A DNA stretch of 64,000 nt from Kocuria rhizophila DC2201 (GTDB lineage: Bacteria > Actinomycetota > Actinomycetes > Actinomycetales > Micrococcaceae). The position numbers and the translations under genes are program-made. This document shows, one piece after another, positions 55,009-64,000 of the stretch. Location: the NCBI RefSeq assembly GCF_000010285.1, contig NC_010617.1, forward strand, positions 1,612,001 through 1,676,000, in the 5' to 3' direction. Within the stretch, counting starts at the first letter, position 1, and every line of letters begins with the position of its first letter. The notes under the pieces are model-generated. The model had not been told where the DNA came from. It did no database searches and saw nothing but the letters and a program-made list of their open reading frames with translations.

Positions 55009-55755
55009 TTACTTGGTGCCCGTGCGCTTGCCGGTCACGGCCTTGGAGGCGTCCGTGGGCGCGAGCGAACCGGTGTTGTCCAGGTCCCGCAGCTGCCCGT
55101 TGAGGAAGCTCTTGAGGTTGCTGCGGTAGTCAGCCTCGAAGGTGCGCAGCTGCGCGACGGCCGCCTCGAGGTCCACCTTCTCGGTCTCGAGCGCCGACAG
55201 AGTCTGCTCCTTGGTGCGCTTGCCCTCGGCCACGAGGTGGTCGGCCTGGGTGCGGCCCTCGGTGATCAGCCGCTCACGCTCGGCCTGGCCCTGCGAGACG
55301 TAGTCGTCGTGCAGCTTCTGGGCCATGGCGAGCACCGCTGCGGCGGACTGCGAGGACTCGGCCGTGGCGGGGTCCGACGCCGCGGTGCCGGTGGGCGACG
55401 TCGCCGGGGCGGGGGCGGCGCTCGTGGCCGCGCTCGTGGTCTCCACCGGGGTGGTCTCCTCGGCGGGAGCGGCAACGGGCTCGGAGACCGAAGCGGCGTC
55501 ATCGTGCGCGGTGGACTGGGAGGCGGCGACCGTGGTGGCGCCGGCGGCGTGGCCGGTCTCGTCGGCGGACGCGGTCTCGGGCTGCCCGCCGAGGGTCTCC
55601 ACCTGCTTGCGCAGGGTCTCGTTCTCCTGGTTCAGCCGACGCAGCTCCACGACCACCTCGTCGAGGAAGTCGTCGACCTCGTCCTGGTCGTAGCCCTCAC
55701 GGAACTTGGTGGGCTGGAACCGCTTGTTGATGACGTCTTCTGCTGTCAAAGCCAT
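55009..55755 (-). CDS. wag31: DivIVA/Wag31 polar growth protein
   Basis: 248 residues. The N-terminal DivIVA membrane-binding domain (LTAEDVINKRFQPTKFREGY, DQDEVDDFLDEVVVELRRL) is followed by a roughly 90-residue Ala/Thr/Pro-rich linker and a C-terminal coiled coil (LHDDYVSQGQAERERLITEG). Organises the cell wall at poles and septa in actinobacteria. The long linker is also seen in Wag31-type proteins. Candidate -10 TATCCT at 55853-55848. Confidence 0.93.
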   Translation of the reverse strand: MALTAEDVINKRFQPTKFREGYDQDEVDDFLDEVVVELRRLNQENETLRKQVETLGGQPETASADETGHAAGATTVAASQSTAHDDAASVSEPVAAPAEETTPVETTSAATSAAPAPATSPTGTAASDPATAESSQSAAAVLAMAQKLHDDYVSQGQAERERLITEGRTQADHLVAEGKRTKEQTLSALETEKVDLEAAVAQLRTFEADYRSNLKSFLNGQLRDLDNTGSLAPTDASKAVTGKRTGTK

Positions 55756-55847
55756 GAGATCTTCTCGCTCCTCGTGTTGGACTTGGAACCGCTCGGCGCA
55801 TCCGGGCCCGTTCAGGCGCCCCTCGACCGGCGGAGGGATTCGGACCC

Positions 55848-55853
55848 AGGATA
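55848..55853 (-). promoter_or_regulatory. Candidate -10 (TATCCT) of wag31
   Basis: Gives a leader of about 85-90 nt before the ATG at 55755. Confidence 0.35.
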
Positions 55854-55881
55854 TACAACCGTGCCCCGGCCCCGATGATAG

Positions 55882-56178
55882 TCACACCCGCAGCAGCAGA
55901 CCGGCCACGAGAGACTGCAGGATGCTGATGACGAACACCAGGATCAGGAAGCCCAGATCCAGTGCCACCCCGCCGAAGCGCAGCGGCGGCACGAGCCGGC
56001 GCAGGGCGTTCATGGGGGGATCGGTCAGCGAGTAGATCGTGGACGCCGCCACCAGGGCCACGCCCCGGGGCCGCCACCCGCGCGCGAACATCTGGACCCA
56101 GTCCAGCACGAGCCGCCCCAGCAGGGCGATGTACAGGACGTGGACCACCAGGTAGACGATCGACAGCGCGAGGTGCAC
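55882..56178 (-). CDS. YggT-family membrane protein
   Basis: 98 residues with two hydrophobic helices (about 5-30 and 72-96). The conserved YggT block between them reads YSLTDPPMNALRRLVPPLRFGGVALDLG. Normally encoded between sepF and divIVA in Gram-positives, as here. Starts 3 bp after the sepF stop. Confidence 0.93.
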   Translation of the reverse strand: MHLALSIVYLVVHVLYIALLGRLVLDWVQMFARGWRPRGVALVAASTIYSLTDPPMNALRRLVPPLRFGGVALDLGFLILVFVISILQSLVAGLLLRV

Positions 56179-56181
56179 GGG

Positions 56182-56703
56182 TCAGCCCTCGACCTGTTCG
56201 AGGGACGCGGGCTCCTCGTCGATGTCGTCGCTGTGGCCCTGGTCCCGGACCTCCACGAAGGACGGGGTCAGCAGGAACACCTTGGCGGTGACGCGCTCGA
56301 TGGAACCGTGCAGGGCGAACACGAGGCCGGCGGCGAAGTCCACGAGCCGCTTGGCCTCGGCCTCGCCCATGTCGGAGACGTTCATGATCACGGGGGTCCC
56401 GTCCCGGAAGGCCTCCCCGATCGACTTGGCGTCGTTGTAGGACCGGGGATGCACGGTGGTGATGGTGCGCAATTCGTTCTCGTCCTCTCGGGAACTGGGA
56501 GCCCGCTTGATGGGGGTCACGGGGGCTCTGTACTCGGGGGAACGGCGCGCCACGGAGGTGCTGCCGCTCTCGCTCACGGCGGCGGAGGAGCCGCCGGCGC
56601 TCTGGGGGGTGTCCCGAGGGCGGGGGGTTTCATCGGAGATGTACTCGTCGTCGCTCTCGGCCAGCCCGAGATACACCATGGTGCGACGCAGCGCTCCGGC
56701 CAT
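56182..56703 (-). CDS. sepF: Cell division protein SepF
   Basis: 173 residues. N-terminal amphipathic membrane anchor ([14 protein letters not shown]), an acidic/Ser-rich linker, and the SepF core ([41 protein letters not shown]). In actinobacteria SepF is the main membrane tether of FtsZ, consistent with the absence of ftsA. Confidence 0.95.
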   Translation of the reverse strand: MAGALRRTMVYLGLAESDDEYISDETPRPRDTPQSAGGSSAAVSESGSTSVARRSPEYRAPVTPIKRAPSSREDENELRTITTVHPRSYNDAKSIGEAFRDGTPVIMNVSDMGEAEAKRLVDFAAGLVFALHGSIERVTAKVFLLTPSFVEVRDQGHSDDIDEEPASLEQVEG

Positions 56704-56768
56704 ATTCTCTCCTCGATTCCTTCAGCGGGGGGCGACGTGCATCGGCCCGCATGTCGTCCGGCACAACG

Positions 56769-57662
56769 CTACCGCACCGCGGGGCGGGCCCCGAGGACAT
56801 CGGAGCCGATGCGCACGTGCGTGGCACCGGCCCCCACGGCGGCCTCCAGGTCACCGCTCATCCCGGCCGAGACGGCACGCGCGTCCGGGTGCCGGCGCTG
56901 CAGCCGCTGGGAGATCTCCCAGAGCCGTTCGAAGGCTTCCTCGGGGCGGGCCCCGCGCGGTGCCACGGTCATCACACCACCCAGGGAGAGGCCCTCGGTG
57001 CCCGCGATCGCGTCCGCGAGCTCGGCGACGGCGTCCGGGTGCGCTCCCCCGCGGCCGCCCTGCTCGGCGGCGTGCGGGTCCACGTCCACCTGCACGAGGC
57101 ACGTGAGGTCCCGGGTGGCGCACGGACCGGGTGCGGCGTCCCCCGCGGCGACCGCGTCCCGGTGGTTGCGGACCGCCTTCCCGAGCGCGGTCACGAGCGA
57201 GGGGCGGTCCACGGAGTGCACCCAGGAGGCGTAGCGCACCACGTGCTTGGCCTTGTTGGACTGCAGCTGGCCCACGAAGTGCCACACGGGCGGGGTCACG
57301 GACGGCTCGCGCAGGGCCAGTTCCTCGGCCACCTCCGCGGCCTTGGGTCCCGCCTCCTGGTCCTTGTTCTCCCCCACGGCGCGCACGCCCAGCTCGCGCA
57401 GCCGCAGGACGTCCTGCGCGGGGAAGAACTTGGTGACCACCACGAGAGAGGGCAGCTCACCGCCGTGGGAGCGGTCCTCGGGGCGCTGGGCCGCCGCGTC
57501 CAGGATCCGGCGCCGCACGGCGGACAGCCGCTGGGCCAGCTCGGCGGTGCGCCGTGCACCGCTCTCGGCAGGGCCCCCCTCGTGGACATCGTTCCCCCGG
57601 ACGTCGTTCCCGGGGGATCCGGGCTCGTGGTTCACGGCGTCGGGGTCGTGGTGCTCGCTCAC
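56769..57662 (-). CDS. PLP-homeostasis protein (YggS/PLPBP family)
   Basis: 297 residues. TIM-barrel PLP-binding protein without known catalysis. The PLP lysine is in LVVVTKFFPAQDV; GENKDQEAGPKA, WHFVGQLQSNKAKHVV, LSLGGVMTV and SAGMSGDLEAAV follow. An N-terminal Gly/Asp-rich extension of about 35 residues is unusual. GTG 57662 overlaps the pgeF stop (GTGA). Confidence 0.92.
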   Translation of the reverse strand: MSEHHDPDAVNHEPGSPGNDVRGNDVHEGGPAESGARRTAELAQRLSAVRRRILDAAAQRPEDRSHGGELPSLVVVTKFFPAQDVLRLRELGVRAVGENKDQEAGPKAAEVAEELALREPSVTPPVWHFVGQLQSNKAKHVVRYASWVHSVDRPSLVTALGKAVRNHRDAVAAGDAAPGPCATRDLTCLVQVDVDPHAAEQGGRGGAHPDAVAELADAIAGTEGLSLGGVMTVAPRGARPEEAFERLWEISQRLQRRHPDARAVSAGMSGDLEAAVGAGATHVRIGSDVLGARPAVR

Positions 57663-58384
57663 GCGTGCTCCTTCCTGGCCAGGGGCCACACGAGGCCCGC
57701 GATGCGTCCCGGGGTGGCGCCCCGGCGGTACGAGAAGAGGTCCGGGTGCTCGAGCGTGCACCACGCCCGGCGGTCGTCGCACGCCGGGTCGATCCGCACG
57801 CCGTGCGCCTCGAGGACCGCCCGCGCGGCCGCGGGCAGGTCCAGCCCCGGGGTGCCCCACGAGGTGGTGGTGGCGATGCCCGGCAGGGACCGCTCGGCAT
57901 CCTGCGCCATGGCCTCGGGCACCTCGTAGCAGGACCCGCACACGGCGGGCCCGATCCACGCGGTGACCTCCCGCGCCCCCCGCTCGCGCAGGGCGTGCAC
58001 GGCGTTCTGCAGCACACCGTCCAGCAGACCGCGGCGCCCGGCGTGTGCCACCCCGAGCAGCGGTGCCGGGCCGCCCTCGCCGCGCCCCACGAGCACCACG
58101 GGCAGGCAGTCCGCGGTGAGGATCCCCAGCGGGGTGCCGTCCGTGCTCACCGCCGCGTCCGCCTCGGGTGCGGTGTCCGGGACGTCCGTGGCGGTGACGT
58201 CCACGACCTCGGTGCCGTGCACCTGTCGCACGTAGCGCACCGGTCCCGATCCCAGCACCCGTTCCAGGTCACGACGCCGCCGCGCCACCTCGGCGGGCTC
58301 GTCACCCGTGTGGGCAGCCAGGTTCCCCTCCGCGACGCTCGTGAAGGCGACGCCCACGGCGTCGTGCTCGGTGCGGAACCACAT
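57659..58384 (-). CDS. pgeF: Peptidoglycan editing factor / multicopper polyphenol oxidase-like (PgeF, YfiH)
   Basis: 241 residues. Recognised by YVRQVHGTEVV, LTADCLPVVLVG, GVAHAGRRGLLDGVLQNAV and WIGPAVCGSCYEV, which provide the His/Cys zinc site. In E. coli PgeF hydrolyses misincorporated muropeptide precursors. ATG 58384 has a GAGGAGG site; the longer upstream frame passes through the ftsZ terminator and is rejected. Confidence 0.92.
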   Translation of the reverse strand: MWFRTEHDAVGVAFTSVAEGNLAAHTGDEPAEVARRRRDLERVLGSGPVRYVRQVHGTEVVDVTATDVPDTAPEADAAVSTDGTPLGILTADCLPVVLVGRGEGGPAPLLGVAHAGRRGLLDGVLQNAVHALRERGAREVTAWIGPAVCGSCYEVPEAMAQDAERSLPGIATTTSWGTPGLDLPAAARAVLEAHGVRIDPACDDRRAWCTLEHPDLFSYRRGATPGRIAGLVWPLARKEHA

Positions 58385-58425
58385 CGGGTCCTCCTCTGGA
58401 TCGGTCCGCCCGCGGGCGGGAACGT

Positions 58426-58462
58426 CAACGGGGTGACCACCACTCGGGCGGTCACCCCGTTG
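58426..58462 (-). terminator. 13-bp perfect hairpin terminator after ftsZ
   Basis: Arms 58426-58438 and 58450-58462, about 100 bases past the ftsZ stop and upstream of pgeF. Confidence 0.65.
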
Positions 58463-58560
58463 CTCGGGCGGATCCGGGTCACGCCCGGGGACCACCTCGC
58501 GGGTGGCCGCCGGGACCGGTCCGGTCCGCGGTGGGATGCGGGTGCTCGGCACCCGCCGCG

Positions 58561-59811
58561 TCACTTCAGGAAGTCCGGGAAGTCCAGGGAGTCCTTGCGC
58601 GCGGAGGTGTTCGACGAGGACGGCGCGTCCGCCTCGGCGGGCAGGTCCACGTCGAACCCGGCGTCGTCGGGGATGTCGTCGTCCTGGCCCTGGCCCTGGC
58701 GCGAGCCGAAGCCTGCGGCCGGAGCGCCGTAGGAGTTGCCGCCGCGCTGGGGCGAACGGCCCAGCCCGGACGGACGGGAGGCGTCCCCGCCGAACGCGGC
58801 ACGGGTGCTCTCCGCCTGGCGCTGCGCCGGCGAGGAGTTGTTCGCGTTGGTCTCCTGGGACACGGAGTCGAAGCCGGCGGCGATCACGGTCACGCGCGCC
58901 TGGTCGCCCAGGGCGTCGTCGATCACGGCACCGAAGATGATGTTCGCCTCCGGGTGGGCCACCTCCTGGACCAGGCGGGCGGCCTCGTTGATCTCGAACA
59001 GCCCGAGGTCCGAGCCGCCCTGGATGGAGAGCAGCACGCCGTGGGCGCCGTCGATGGACGCCTCCAGCAGCGGCGAGGCGATCGCGAGCTCCGCCGCCTT
59101 CACGGCGCGGTCCTCGCCCTGCGCGGAGCCGATGCCCATGAGCGCGGAGCCCGCGCCCTGCATCACGGACTTGACGTCCGCGAAGTCCAGGTTGATCAGG
59201 CCGGGGGTGGTGATCAGGTCGGTGATGCCGGAGACGCCCGAGAGCAGCACCTGATCCGCGGACTTGAACGCGTCCAGCATGGAGACGTTGCGGTCCGAGA
59301 TGGATAGCAGGCGGTCGTTGGGGATCACGATGAGCGTGTCCACCTCGTCCCGCAGGGTCTCGATGCCGTTCTCCGCCTGGTTGGAGCGGCGGCGGCCCTC
59401 GAAGGTGAACGGACGGGTGACCACGCCGATGGTCAGCGCACCCAGGGACCGGGCGATGCGCGCCACCACGGGAGCGCCGCCCGTGCCGGTGCCGCCGCCC
59501 TCGCCGGCGGTCACGAAGACCATGTCGGCGCCCTTGAGCACCTCCTGGATCTCCTCCTCGTGGTCCTCGGCGGCCTGGCGCCCCACGTCCGGGTTGGCCC
59601 CGGCACCGAGGCCGCGGGTCAGCTCGCGGCCGACGTCGAGCTTGACGTCCGCGTCGGACATCAGCAGCGCCTGGGCGTCCGTGTTGATGGCAATGAACTC
59701 GACGCCGCGCAGGCCTTCCTCGATCATGCGGTTCACGGCGTTGACACCGCCGCCGCCGATGCCGACCACCTTGATGACGGCCAAGTAGTTCTGGGGGGTT
59801 GAGGAGTCCAT
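58561..59811 (-). CDS. ftsZ: Cell division protein FtsZ
   Basis: 416 residues. Tubulin-like GTPase forming the Z ring. The GTP-binding signature [16 protein letters not shown]-terminal [16 protein letters not shown], and T7 loop [11 protein letters not shown] are intact. A variable linker rich in Gly/Gln follows, then an acidic tail ending DFPDFLK, the likely conserved C-terminal peptide that contacts SepF. I start at ATG 59811; GTG 59817 would add two residues. Confidence 0.96.
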   Translation of the reverse strand: MDSSTPQNYLAVIKVVGIGGGGVNAVNRMIEEGLRGVEFIAINTDAQALLMSDADVKLDVGRELTRGLGAGANPDVGRQAAEDHEEEIQEVLKGADMVFVTAGEGGGTGTGGAPVVARIARSLGALTIGVVTRPFTFEGRRRSNQAENGIETLRDEVDTLIVIPNDRLLSISDRNVSMLDAFKSADQVLLSGVSGITDLITTPGLINLDFADVKSVMQGAGSALMGIGSAQGEDRAVKAAELAIASPLLEASIDGAHGVLLSIQGGSDLGLFEINEAARLVQEVAHPEANIIFGAVIDDALGDQARVTVIAAGFDSVSQETNANNSSPAQRQAESTRAAFGGDASRPSGLGRSPQRGGNSYGAPAAGFGSRQGQGQDDDIPDDAGFDVDLPAEADAPSSSNTSARKDSLDFPDFLK

Positions 59812-59955
59812 ATGCACCTAACTCGCGTGGGCTTGCGGGGATGGTATCTGTCGGGAAAAGTCTTGAGTCTTACGTGAAACTTGGATGAAATGCGGTCCGC
59901 CGGGGGATGCACTTCCGTTGCGCCCAAGGATAACAAGCCCCGACGCGTTGTCCCT

Positions 59956-59961
59956 ATCATA
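59956..59961 (-). promoter_or_regulatory. Candidate ftsZ -10 (TATGAT)
   Basis: TATGAT is five of six to the textbook hexamer, inside the 237-bp, locally AT-richer gap between ftsQ and ftsZ. It implies a leader of about 140 nt. A nearer TACCAT at about 59841-59846 could be a second promoter. Confidence 0.5.
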
Positions 59962-60048
59962 TTCCCACGTGTTACCGGCGTGTGCCACATCCGCCCAGGT
60001 CAGCCGCAGGTTTAAAGATTCACTGGAATCTTCTGCGAATCACCGGCG

Positions 60049-61185
60049 CTACTTCACCACGGGGTGGCCGGGGGCCGACACGTCGATCTCCGTGGCCCCG
60101 TCCACCGTGTGGGAGTTCACGAGCGCGGCCACCACCTGGGACTTCACCTCGCTGTCGCGGGCGTCCCCCCACACGACCTTCTTGCCGTCCTTCAGGGTCA
60201 GCTCCACGGCGGAACCCGACGGCGCCGCGGCGCTGTCGAGGCGGGCCAGCACGTCCGCGGGCAGGGCCGCGAGGACGTCCGAGACGTCCTGGAACTTCTG
60301 GGTGCTCAGCACGTCGCGGCCGCCGTCGACCAGGGGGACGTCCGGGCGGCGCTCGGCGGGCACCGTGTCCAGCGGCTTGCCCTCGGAGTCCACCAGCACC
60401 AGGTTGGCGCCGTCCTTGACCACCGCGACCCCCACGCGCTCGTGCAGGTGCACGGAGATCGTGTGGGGCGGCCGGAAGGCCACGTCCACGGACTTCACCT
60501 GGGGCACGTCGCCCACGGAGTCCTTGACGTCCTGCGCGGAGATCCGGGTCATGGGCACGCCCTGGTACCCGGACAGTGCGTCCTGCACGCGCTGGGGGTC
60601 CGTGACCCGGGCTCCCTGCACATCGATCGTGCGGGTGGCAAACAGCGGGGAGAAGAACACCGCGACCGCGAGCGCGAGCAGCACCAGCAGGGACACGAGC
60701 AGCGTCAGCAGGCGCCGGCGGCGACGCGTGCGGTGCGGGCTGGGCGGGAACTGCAGCACCGTGGAGCCGCCCTCCCCCGGCTCGGGACCCGCCTGGCCCG
60801 CGCCGTCCGCGGCCGCGGCGTCCTCGGCCCGCGCTGCGCGGCGTCGGGCTCGCCAGCTCGAGAAGCGTCCCCCGGCCTCGGGCACGGCCTCGAGCTGACC
60901 CGGGTCCACGCGCGAGACCTTGGAGCCGTCGTTGACGTGCACGCGCGGGGTCTCGGACCCGCCCCTGTCCTCGGCGCCCCGCACGTCCTCGGGAAGGCGA
61001 CCGCCCGGACCGCCCCGTTCGGCGCCCGGTACGGACGAGCCGTACGCCGTGGAGCCAGCACGGAGCCCGGCCCCCTCCCCGGAGGCGGCGGAATCCCCGA
61101 GAGGCGCGCGGGCGGCGTCGTCGTCCCCCGCGGGGGTGCCGCGTCCGTCCGCCGGCGGCTGGTGCGGGGGTGTCGAGCGTGCCAT
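60049..61185 (-). CDS. ftsQ: Cell division protein FtsQ
   Basis: 378 residues. A long, charged cytoplasmic N-terminus (about 150 residues, Gly/Ala/Pro-rich) precedes one transmembrane helix (LLTLLVSLLVLLALAVAVFF), the POTRA domain (TIDVQGARVTDPQRVQDAL) and the FtsQ beta-domain (RVGVAVVKDGANLVLVDSEG). Unusually long cytoplasmic region for the family. ATG 61185 overlaps the murC stop as TGATG. Confidence 0.92.
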   Translation of the reverse strand: MARSTPPHQPPADGRGTPAGDDDAARAPLGDSAASGEGAGLRAGSTAYGSSVPGAERGGPGGRLPEDVRGAEDRGGSETPRVHVNDGSKVSRVDPGQLEAVPEAGGRFSSWRARRRAARAEDAAAADGAGQAGPEPGEGGSTVLQFPPSPHRTRRRRRLLTLLVSLLVLLALAVAVFFSPLFATRTIDVQGARVTDPQRVQDALSGYQGVPMTRISAQDVKDSVGDVPQVKSVDVAFRPPHTISVHLHERVGVAVVKDGANLVLVDSEGKPLDTVPAERRPDVPLVDGGRDVLSTQKFQDVSDVLAALPADVLARLDSAAAPSGSAVELTLKDGKKVVWGDARDSEVKSQVVAALVNSHTVDGATEIDVSAPGHPVVK

Positions 61186-62591
61186 CAGTGCCGCGCCAGG
61201 GCCGCGAGCACCTGCGGGCCGAGGGTCGTGACGTCCCCGGCGCCCACGGTCATCACCACGTCACCGGGTTCGGCGCGCGCCACCACGGCCTCGACCGCCT
61301 CCCGGGTGGCCGGCGTGGAGACCACGCGCCCGTTGCGCGCGTGGCCGGTGATCGTGGCCCCGGTGATCCCGGGCTCGGGCTGCTCCCGGGCCCCGAAGAC
61401 GTCCGTGACGCACGCGAGATCCGCGAGCTCCAGGGCGCGGCAGAACGCCTCGGCGAACTCGCGCGTGCGGGAGTACAGGTGCGGCTGGAAGATCGCGAGC
61501 ACCCGGCGCCCGCCGGCCACGTCCCGGGCGGCACCGAGCGCGGCGGCCACCTCGGTGGGGTGGTGGGCGTAGTCGTCGAAGACGCGCACCCCGCCCTGCT
61601 CGCCCTTGAGGTCGAAGCGCCGCGCGGAGCCGTGGAAGTCCGCGAGCCCCGCGAGCAGCTGCTCCGGGTCCGCTCCCGCGGCGCACCCCGCGGCGAAGGC
61701 CGCCGCGGCGTCGGCGGCGTTGTGGGCCCCGGGCACGGCCAGCTCCAGCAGGGCCTCCCGCCGCCCGCCGGGCACGGGGAAGCCGATCCGGCACGTGGTG
61801 CCGGTGCCGTGGGGGGTCAGCTCGGAGAGCACCACGTCCGCCCCCGGGTCCGTGCCGTAGCTGAGCACCGCACCGCCGCGGGTACGACGCCGCTCGGCCA
61901 GCCGGGCCGCGCCGGGATCGTCCGCGCACGCCACCAGGGTGCCGCCCTCCCGGATGGTGTCGGAGAACTCGTCGAAGGCCCGGTGGAACGCCTCCGCGCT
62001 GCCGTAGTGATCCAGGTGGTCCGGCTCCACGTTGGTGACCACGGCCACCTCGGGGTGGTAGGCCATGAACGAGCCGTCCGACTCGTCGGCCTCGGCCACG
62101 AACCACTCGCCGGCGTCGAAGCCCGCGTTCGCCCCGAGGTCCGCCACGTGGGCGCCGATGGCCCACGAAGGCCGCAGCCCCGCGGCGCGCAGGGCCACGG
62201 CGGTCATGGAGCTGGTGGTGGTCTTGCCGTGCGTGCCCGCCACGGCGATCACGCGGCGCCCGTGCATCGCGGCCGCGAGCGCCTGCGAGCGGTGCAGCAC
62301 GCGCAGCCCGGCCCCGCGCGCGGCGGCCAGCTCCGGGTTCTGCTCCCGGATGGCGGTGGAGACCACCACCGTGGAGGCACCGGCCACGTGGGCGGCGTCC
62401 TGGCCCACGAACACCGTGGCCCCGAGCGACTCGAGGTCCCGCAGCCCCGCGGAGTCCTTCGCGTCCGAGCCGCTCACGGGCACCCCGCGCGCGAGCAGAA
62501 GCCGGGCCACAGCGGACATCCCCGCCCCGCCCATGCCGATGAGGTGCACGCGGCCCAGGGCGTGTGGGTCGAGCGGTTGCTGGCTGTTCAC
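61185..62591 (-). CDS. murC: UDP-N-acetylmuramate-L-alanine ligase
   Basis: 468 residues. Adds L-Ala to UDP-MurNAc in peptidoglycan synthesis. VHLIGMGGAGMSAVARLL (UDP-substrate site), ATP loop AVAGTHGKTTTSSM, EADESDGSF and VFDDYAHHPTEVAA are diagnostic. It is followed directly by ftsQ and preceded by murG with 28 bp between. Confidence 0.95.
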   Translation of the reverse strand: MNSQQPLDPHALGRVHLIGMGGAGMSAVARLLLARGVPVSGSDAKDSAGLRDLESLGATVFVGQDAAHVAGASTVVVSTAIREQNPELAAARGAGLRVLHRSQALAAAMHGRRVIAVAGTHGKTTTSSMTAVALRAAGLRPSWAIGAHVADLGANAGFDAGEWFVAEADESDGSFMAYHPEVAVVTNVEPDHLDHYGSAEAFHRAFDEFSDTIREGGTLVACADDPGAARLAERRRTRGGAVLSYGTDPGADVVLSELTPHGTGTTCRIGFPVPGGRREALLELAVPGAHNAADAAAAFAAGCAAGADPEQLLAGLADFHGSARRFDLKGEQGGVRVFDDYAHHPTEVAAALGAARDVAGGRRVLAIFQPHLYSRTREFAEAFCRALELADLACVTDVFGAREQPEPGITGATITGHARNGRVVSTPATREAVEAVVARAEPGDVVMTVGAGDVTTLGPQVLAALARH

Positions 62592-62619
62592 GGTGGTCTC
62601 CTGGGGAAGGGGGTGGGGG

Positions 62620-63753
62620 TCAGGCGCGGGCGGCGTCGAGGGTCAGGCGGGCCATCACCTGGGCGGCGTCGCGCACGCCGTGGGCCGCCGAGGCCCGGGC
62701 CATGCGGTCCAGGCGGGCGGTGTCGGTGACGAGCGGTGCCACGGTGTCCCGGTAGAACTGGGGGGTGAACTGGGCGTCGGTGACGAGCTGCGCTCCCCCG
62801 GCAGCCACGAGGGAGCGCGCGTTGAGGGCCTGCTCCCCGTTGCCGATGGGCAGCGGGACGAACACGGCGGGCAGTCCCACGGCAGCGACCTCGCACACCG
62901 TGGCGGCGCCGGCGCGCGCGACCAGCAGGTCCGCGGCCGCGTACACGGTCTCCATGCCGTCCACGAACTCGGTCTGCACGTAGTTCTCGGCCCGCAGCAG
63001 CTCGCCGTCCGGGGTGCGGACCTCTTTGGTCCGCCCGGTCACGTGCAGCACCTGGTAGCCCCGGCCACCGATCTCGGAGGCGACCGCGGCCACGGTACGG
63101 TTCATGGACTGGGCCCCGGAGGAGCCGCCCGTGACCACCACGGTGGGCAGGTCCGGCTGCAGTCCCAGGGCCAGCCGCGCCCGTGCCCGGTGCGCGGCGC
63201 GGTCCAGGGTGGCGATCTCCTCCCGCATGGGCATCCCCACCACGCGGGCCCCGCGCAGCGGGGTGTCCGGGAACGCGGTGGCCACCACGGACGCGAAGCG
63301 CGCGCCCACCCGGTTGGCGATCCCGGGCCGGGCGTTGGCCTCGTGGATCACCACGGGGATCCGACGCCGCGCGGCCGCGAGGTACACGGGCGTGCACACG
63401 TAGCCGCCCACGCCCACCACCACGGTGGCCTGCTGGGAGTCCAGGATCCGTCCGGCCTGGTGCACAGCGGTGGCCATGCGGCGCGGCAGGCGCACGAGGT
63501 CCACGGATGGCCTCCGGGGCAGCGGCACGCGCTCGATCAGCTCGAGCGGCACGCCCGCTGCCGGCACGAGCCGGGTCTCCATGCCCGAGGCCGTGCCCAC
63601 GGCGCACACGCTCACGTCCGCCCGGGCCTCCTGGATGGCGCGGGCGATGGCCAGCAGGGGGCTGATGTGCCCGGCGGTGCCGCCGCCGGCGAGCACCACG
63701 CGCGCGGAGCCCGCGCGCTGGGGGCTCTGTGCCGGACCGTGTTCGGACGTCAT
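62620..63753 (-). CDS. murG: UDP-GlcNAc:lipid I GlcNAc transferase
   Basis: 377 residues. Makes lipid II at the inner membrane face. G-loops [15 protein letters not shown] and [28 protein letters not shown], and the donor site [25 protein letters not shown] are present. ATG 63753 overlaps the ftsW stop (ATGA). Confidence 0.95.
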   Translation of the reverse strand: MTSEHGPAQSPQRAGSARVVLAGGGTAGHISPLLAIARAIQEARADVSVCAVGTASGMETRLVPAAGVPLELIERVPLPRRPSVDLVRLPRRMATAVHQAGRILDSQQATVVVGVGGYVCTPVYLAAARRRIPVVIHEANARPGIANRVGARFASVVATAFPDTPLRGARVVGMPMREEIATLDRAAHRARARLALGLQPDLPTVVVTGGSSGAQSMNRTVAAVASEIGGRGYQVLHVTGRTKEVRTPDGELLRAENYVQTEFVDGMETVYAAADLLVARAGAATVCEVAAVGLPAVFVPLPIGNGEQALNARSLVAAGGAQLVTDAQFTPQFYRDTVAPLVTDTARLDRMARASAAHGVRDAAQVMARLTLDAARA

Positions 63754-64000
63754 CGGCGTCCCCTTCCTGATCGACTCGTGAGGCGCTCACGCCACGGGGT
63801 GCGCGCACCGCGGGAGCCGTCGTCGAGACCCTGCTCGCGGGCCTCCTGGGCGTCCAGGATCTGGTTCGCGGCGGTGCCGGGGCCCGTCGAGCGCACCCGC
63901 ACGGTGCGGGGCACGCGGGCGAAGGACATCACTACGCCCACGGCCGCCATGGTCATGAGCAGCGCGGATCCACCGTAGCTGATGAACGGCAGGGGGATGC
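63750..64000 (-). CDS. ftsW: FtsW C-terminus (5' end beyond window)
   Basis: Only the last 82 residues are inside the window. [23 protein letters not shown] is the final SEDS-family loop and helix, followed by a basic cytoplasmic tail ([12 protein letters not shown]). FtsW polymerises septal glycan. Position directly upstream of murG is the standard dcw order. Confidence 0.93.
   Translation of the reverse strand, partial: IPLPFISYGGSALLMTMAAVGVVMSFARVPRTVRVRSTGPGTAANQILDAQEAREQGLDDGSRGARTPWRERLTSRSGRGRR

Overview
High-GC actinobacterial chromosome. Gene content and order (a second type II topoisomerase flanking sigA, DUF4192, PAC2, DUF4191, a lipoylation cluster, and a Wag31/SepF/FtsZ division cluster without ftsA) point to the Micrococcaceae, and Kocuria or a close relative is my best guess from memory. 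Nothing in the window looks like a phage, IS element or CRISPR array. Most genes are core chromosomal genes with uniformly GC-rich codon use, so long open frames on the opposite strands are frequent and almost all spurious.

Layout. 1-9,260: an acetyltransferase/CoA-binding regulator (cut by the left edge), convergent parC and parE, a small zinc-binding protein, then menG downstream of sigA. 9,263-13,274: DUF4192, an MFS transporter and a PAC2-family protein. 13,493-24,528: pepA, lpdA, a three-lipoyl-domain E2 (sucB) with a perfect 420-bp internal tandem repeat, a small membrane protein, a pseudokinase-like membrane protein, then lipB, lipA and a DUF4191 membrane protein. This stretch brings together the lipoyl-bearing E2, E3 and the two enzymes that make and attach lipoate. 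24,711-31,954: an RDD protein, glnA with a strong GlnR-type operator, a polyprenol-phosphate-mannose-dependent mannosyltransferase, orn, tRNA-His, and two dehydrogenases. 32,068-36,900: a tightly overlapping four-glycosyltransferase operon followed by an orphan LuxR-type regulator. 37,145-47,129: def, yaaA, rnpB, a zinc-ribbon protein, a NIF3-family protein, msrA, cysK, cysE, gnd, a tRNA-like element, tRNA-Val, a small membrane protein and a GNAT. 47,209-64,000 (all minus strand): nrdR, hisD, dnaE, an RluA-family synthase, lspA, divIVA/wag31, yggT, sepF, yggS, pgeF, ftsZ, ftsQ, murC, murG and the end of ftsW, which together form a peptidoglycan precursor and cell-division cluster running into replication and biosynthesis genes.

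Regulatory signal. At least twelve genes have a TANNNT -10 hexamer placed exactly 6 or 7 bases before their ATG/GTG, so their mRNAs are probably leaderless. The same geometry at rnpB, whose 5' end is set by RNA secondary structure, supports this reading. This also fixes several start codons. Strong GC hairpins separate most convergent or consecutive units.

Less ordinary candidates are the glycosyltransferase operon, a 12-residue repeat linker inside one of its enzymes, the pseudokinase, the tandem lipoyl repeat, the tRNA-like element at 45.2 kb, and an over-represented GGCGTCGTC/GACGACGCC oligomer.
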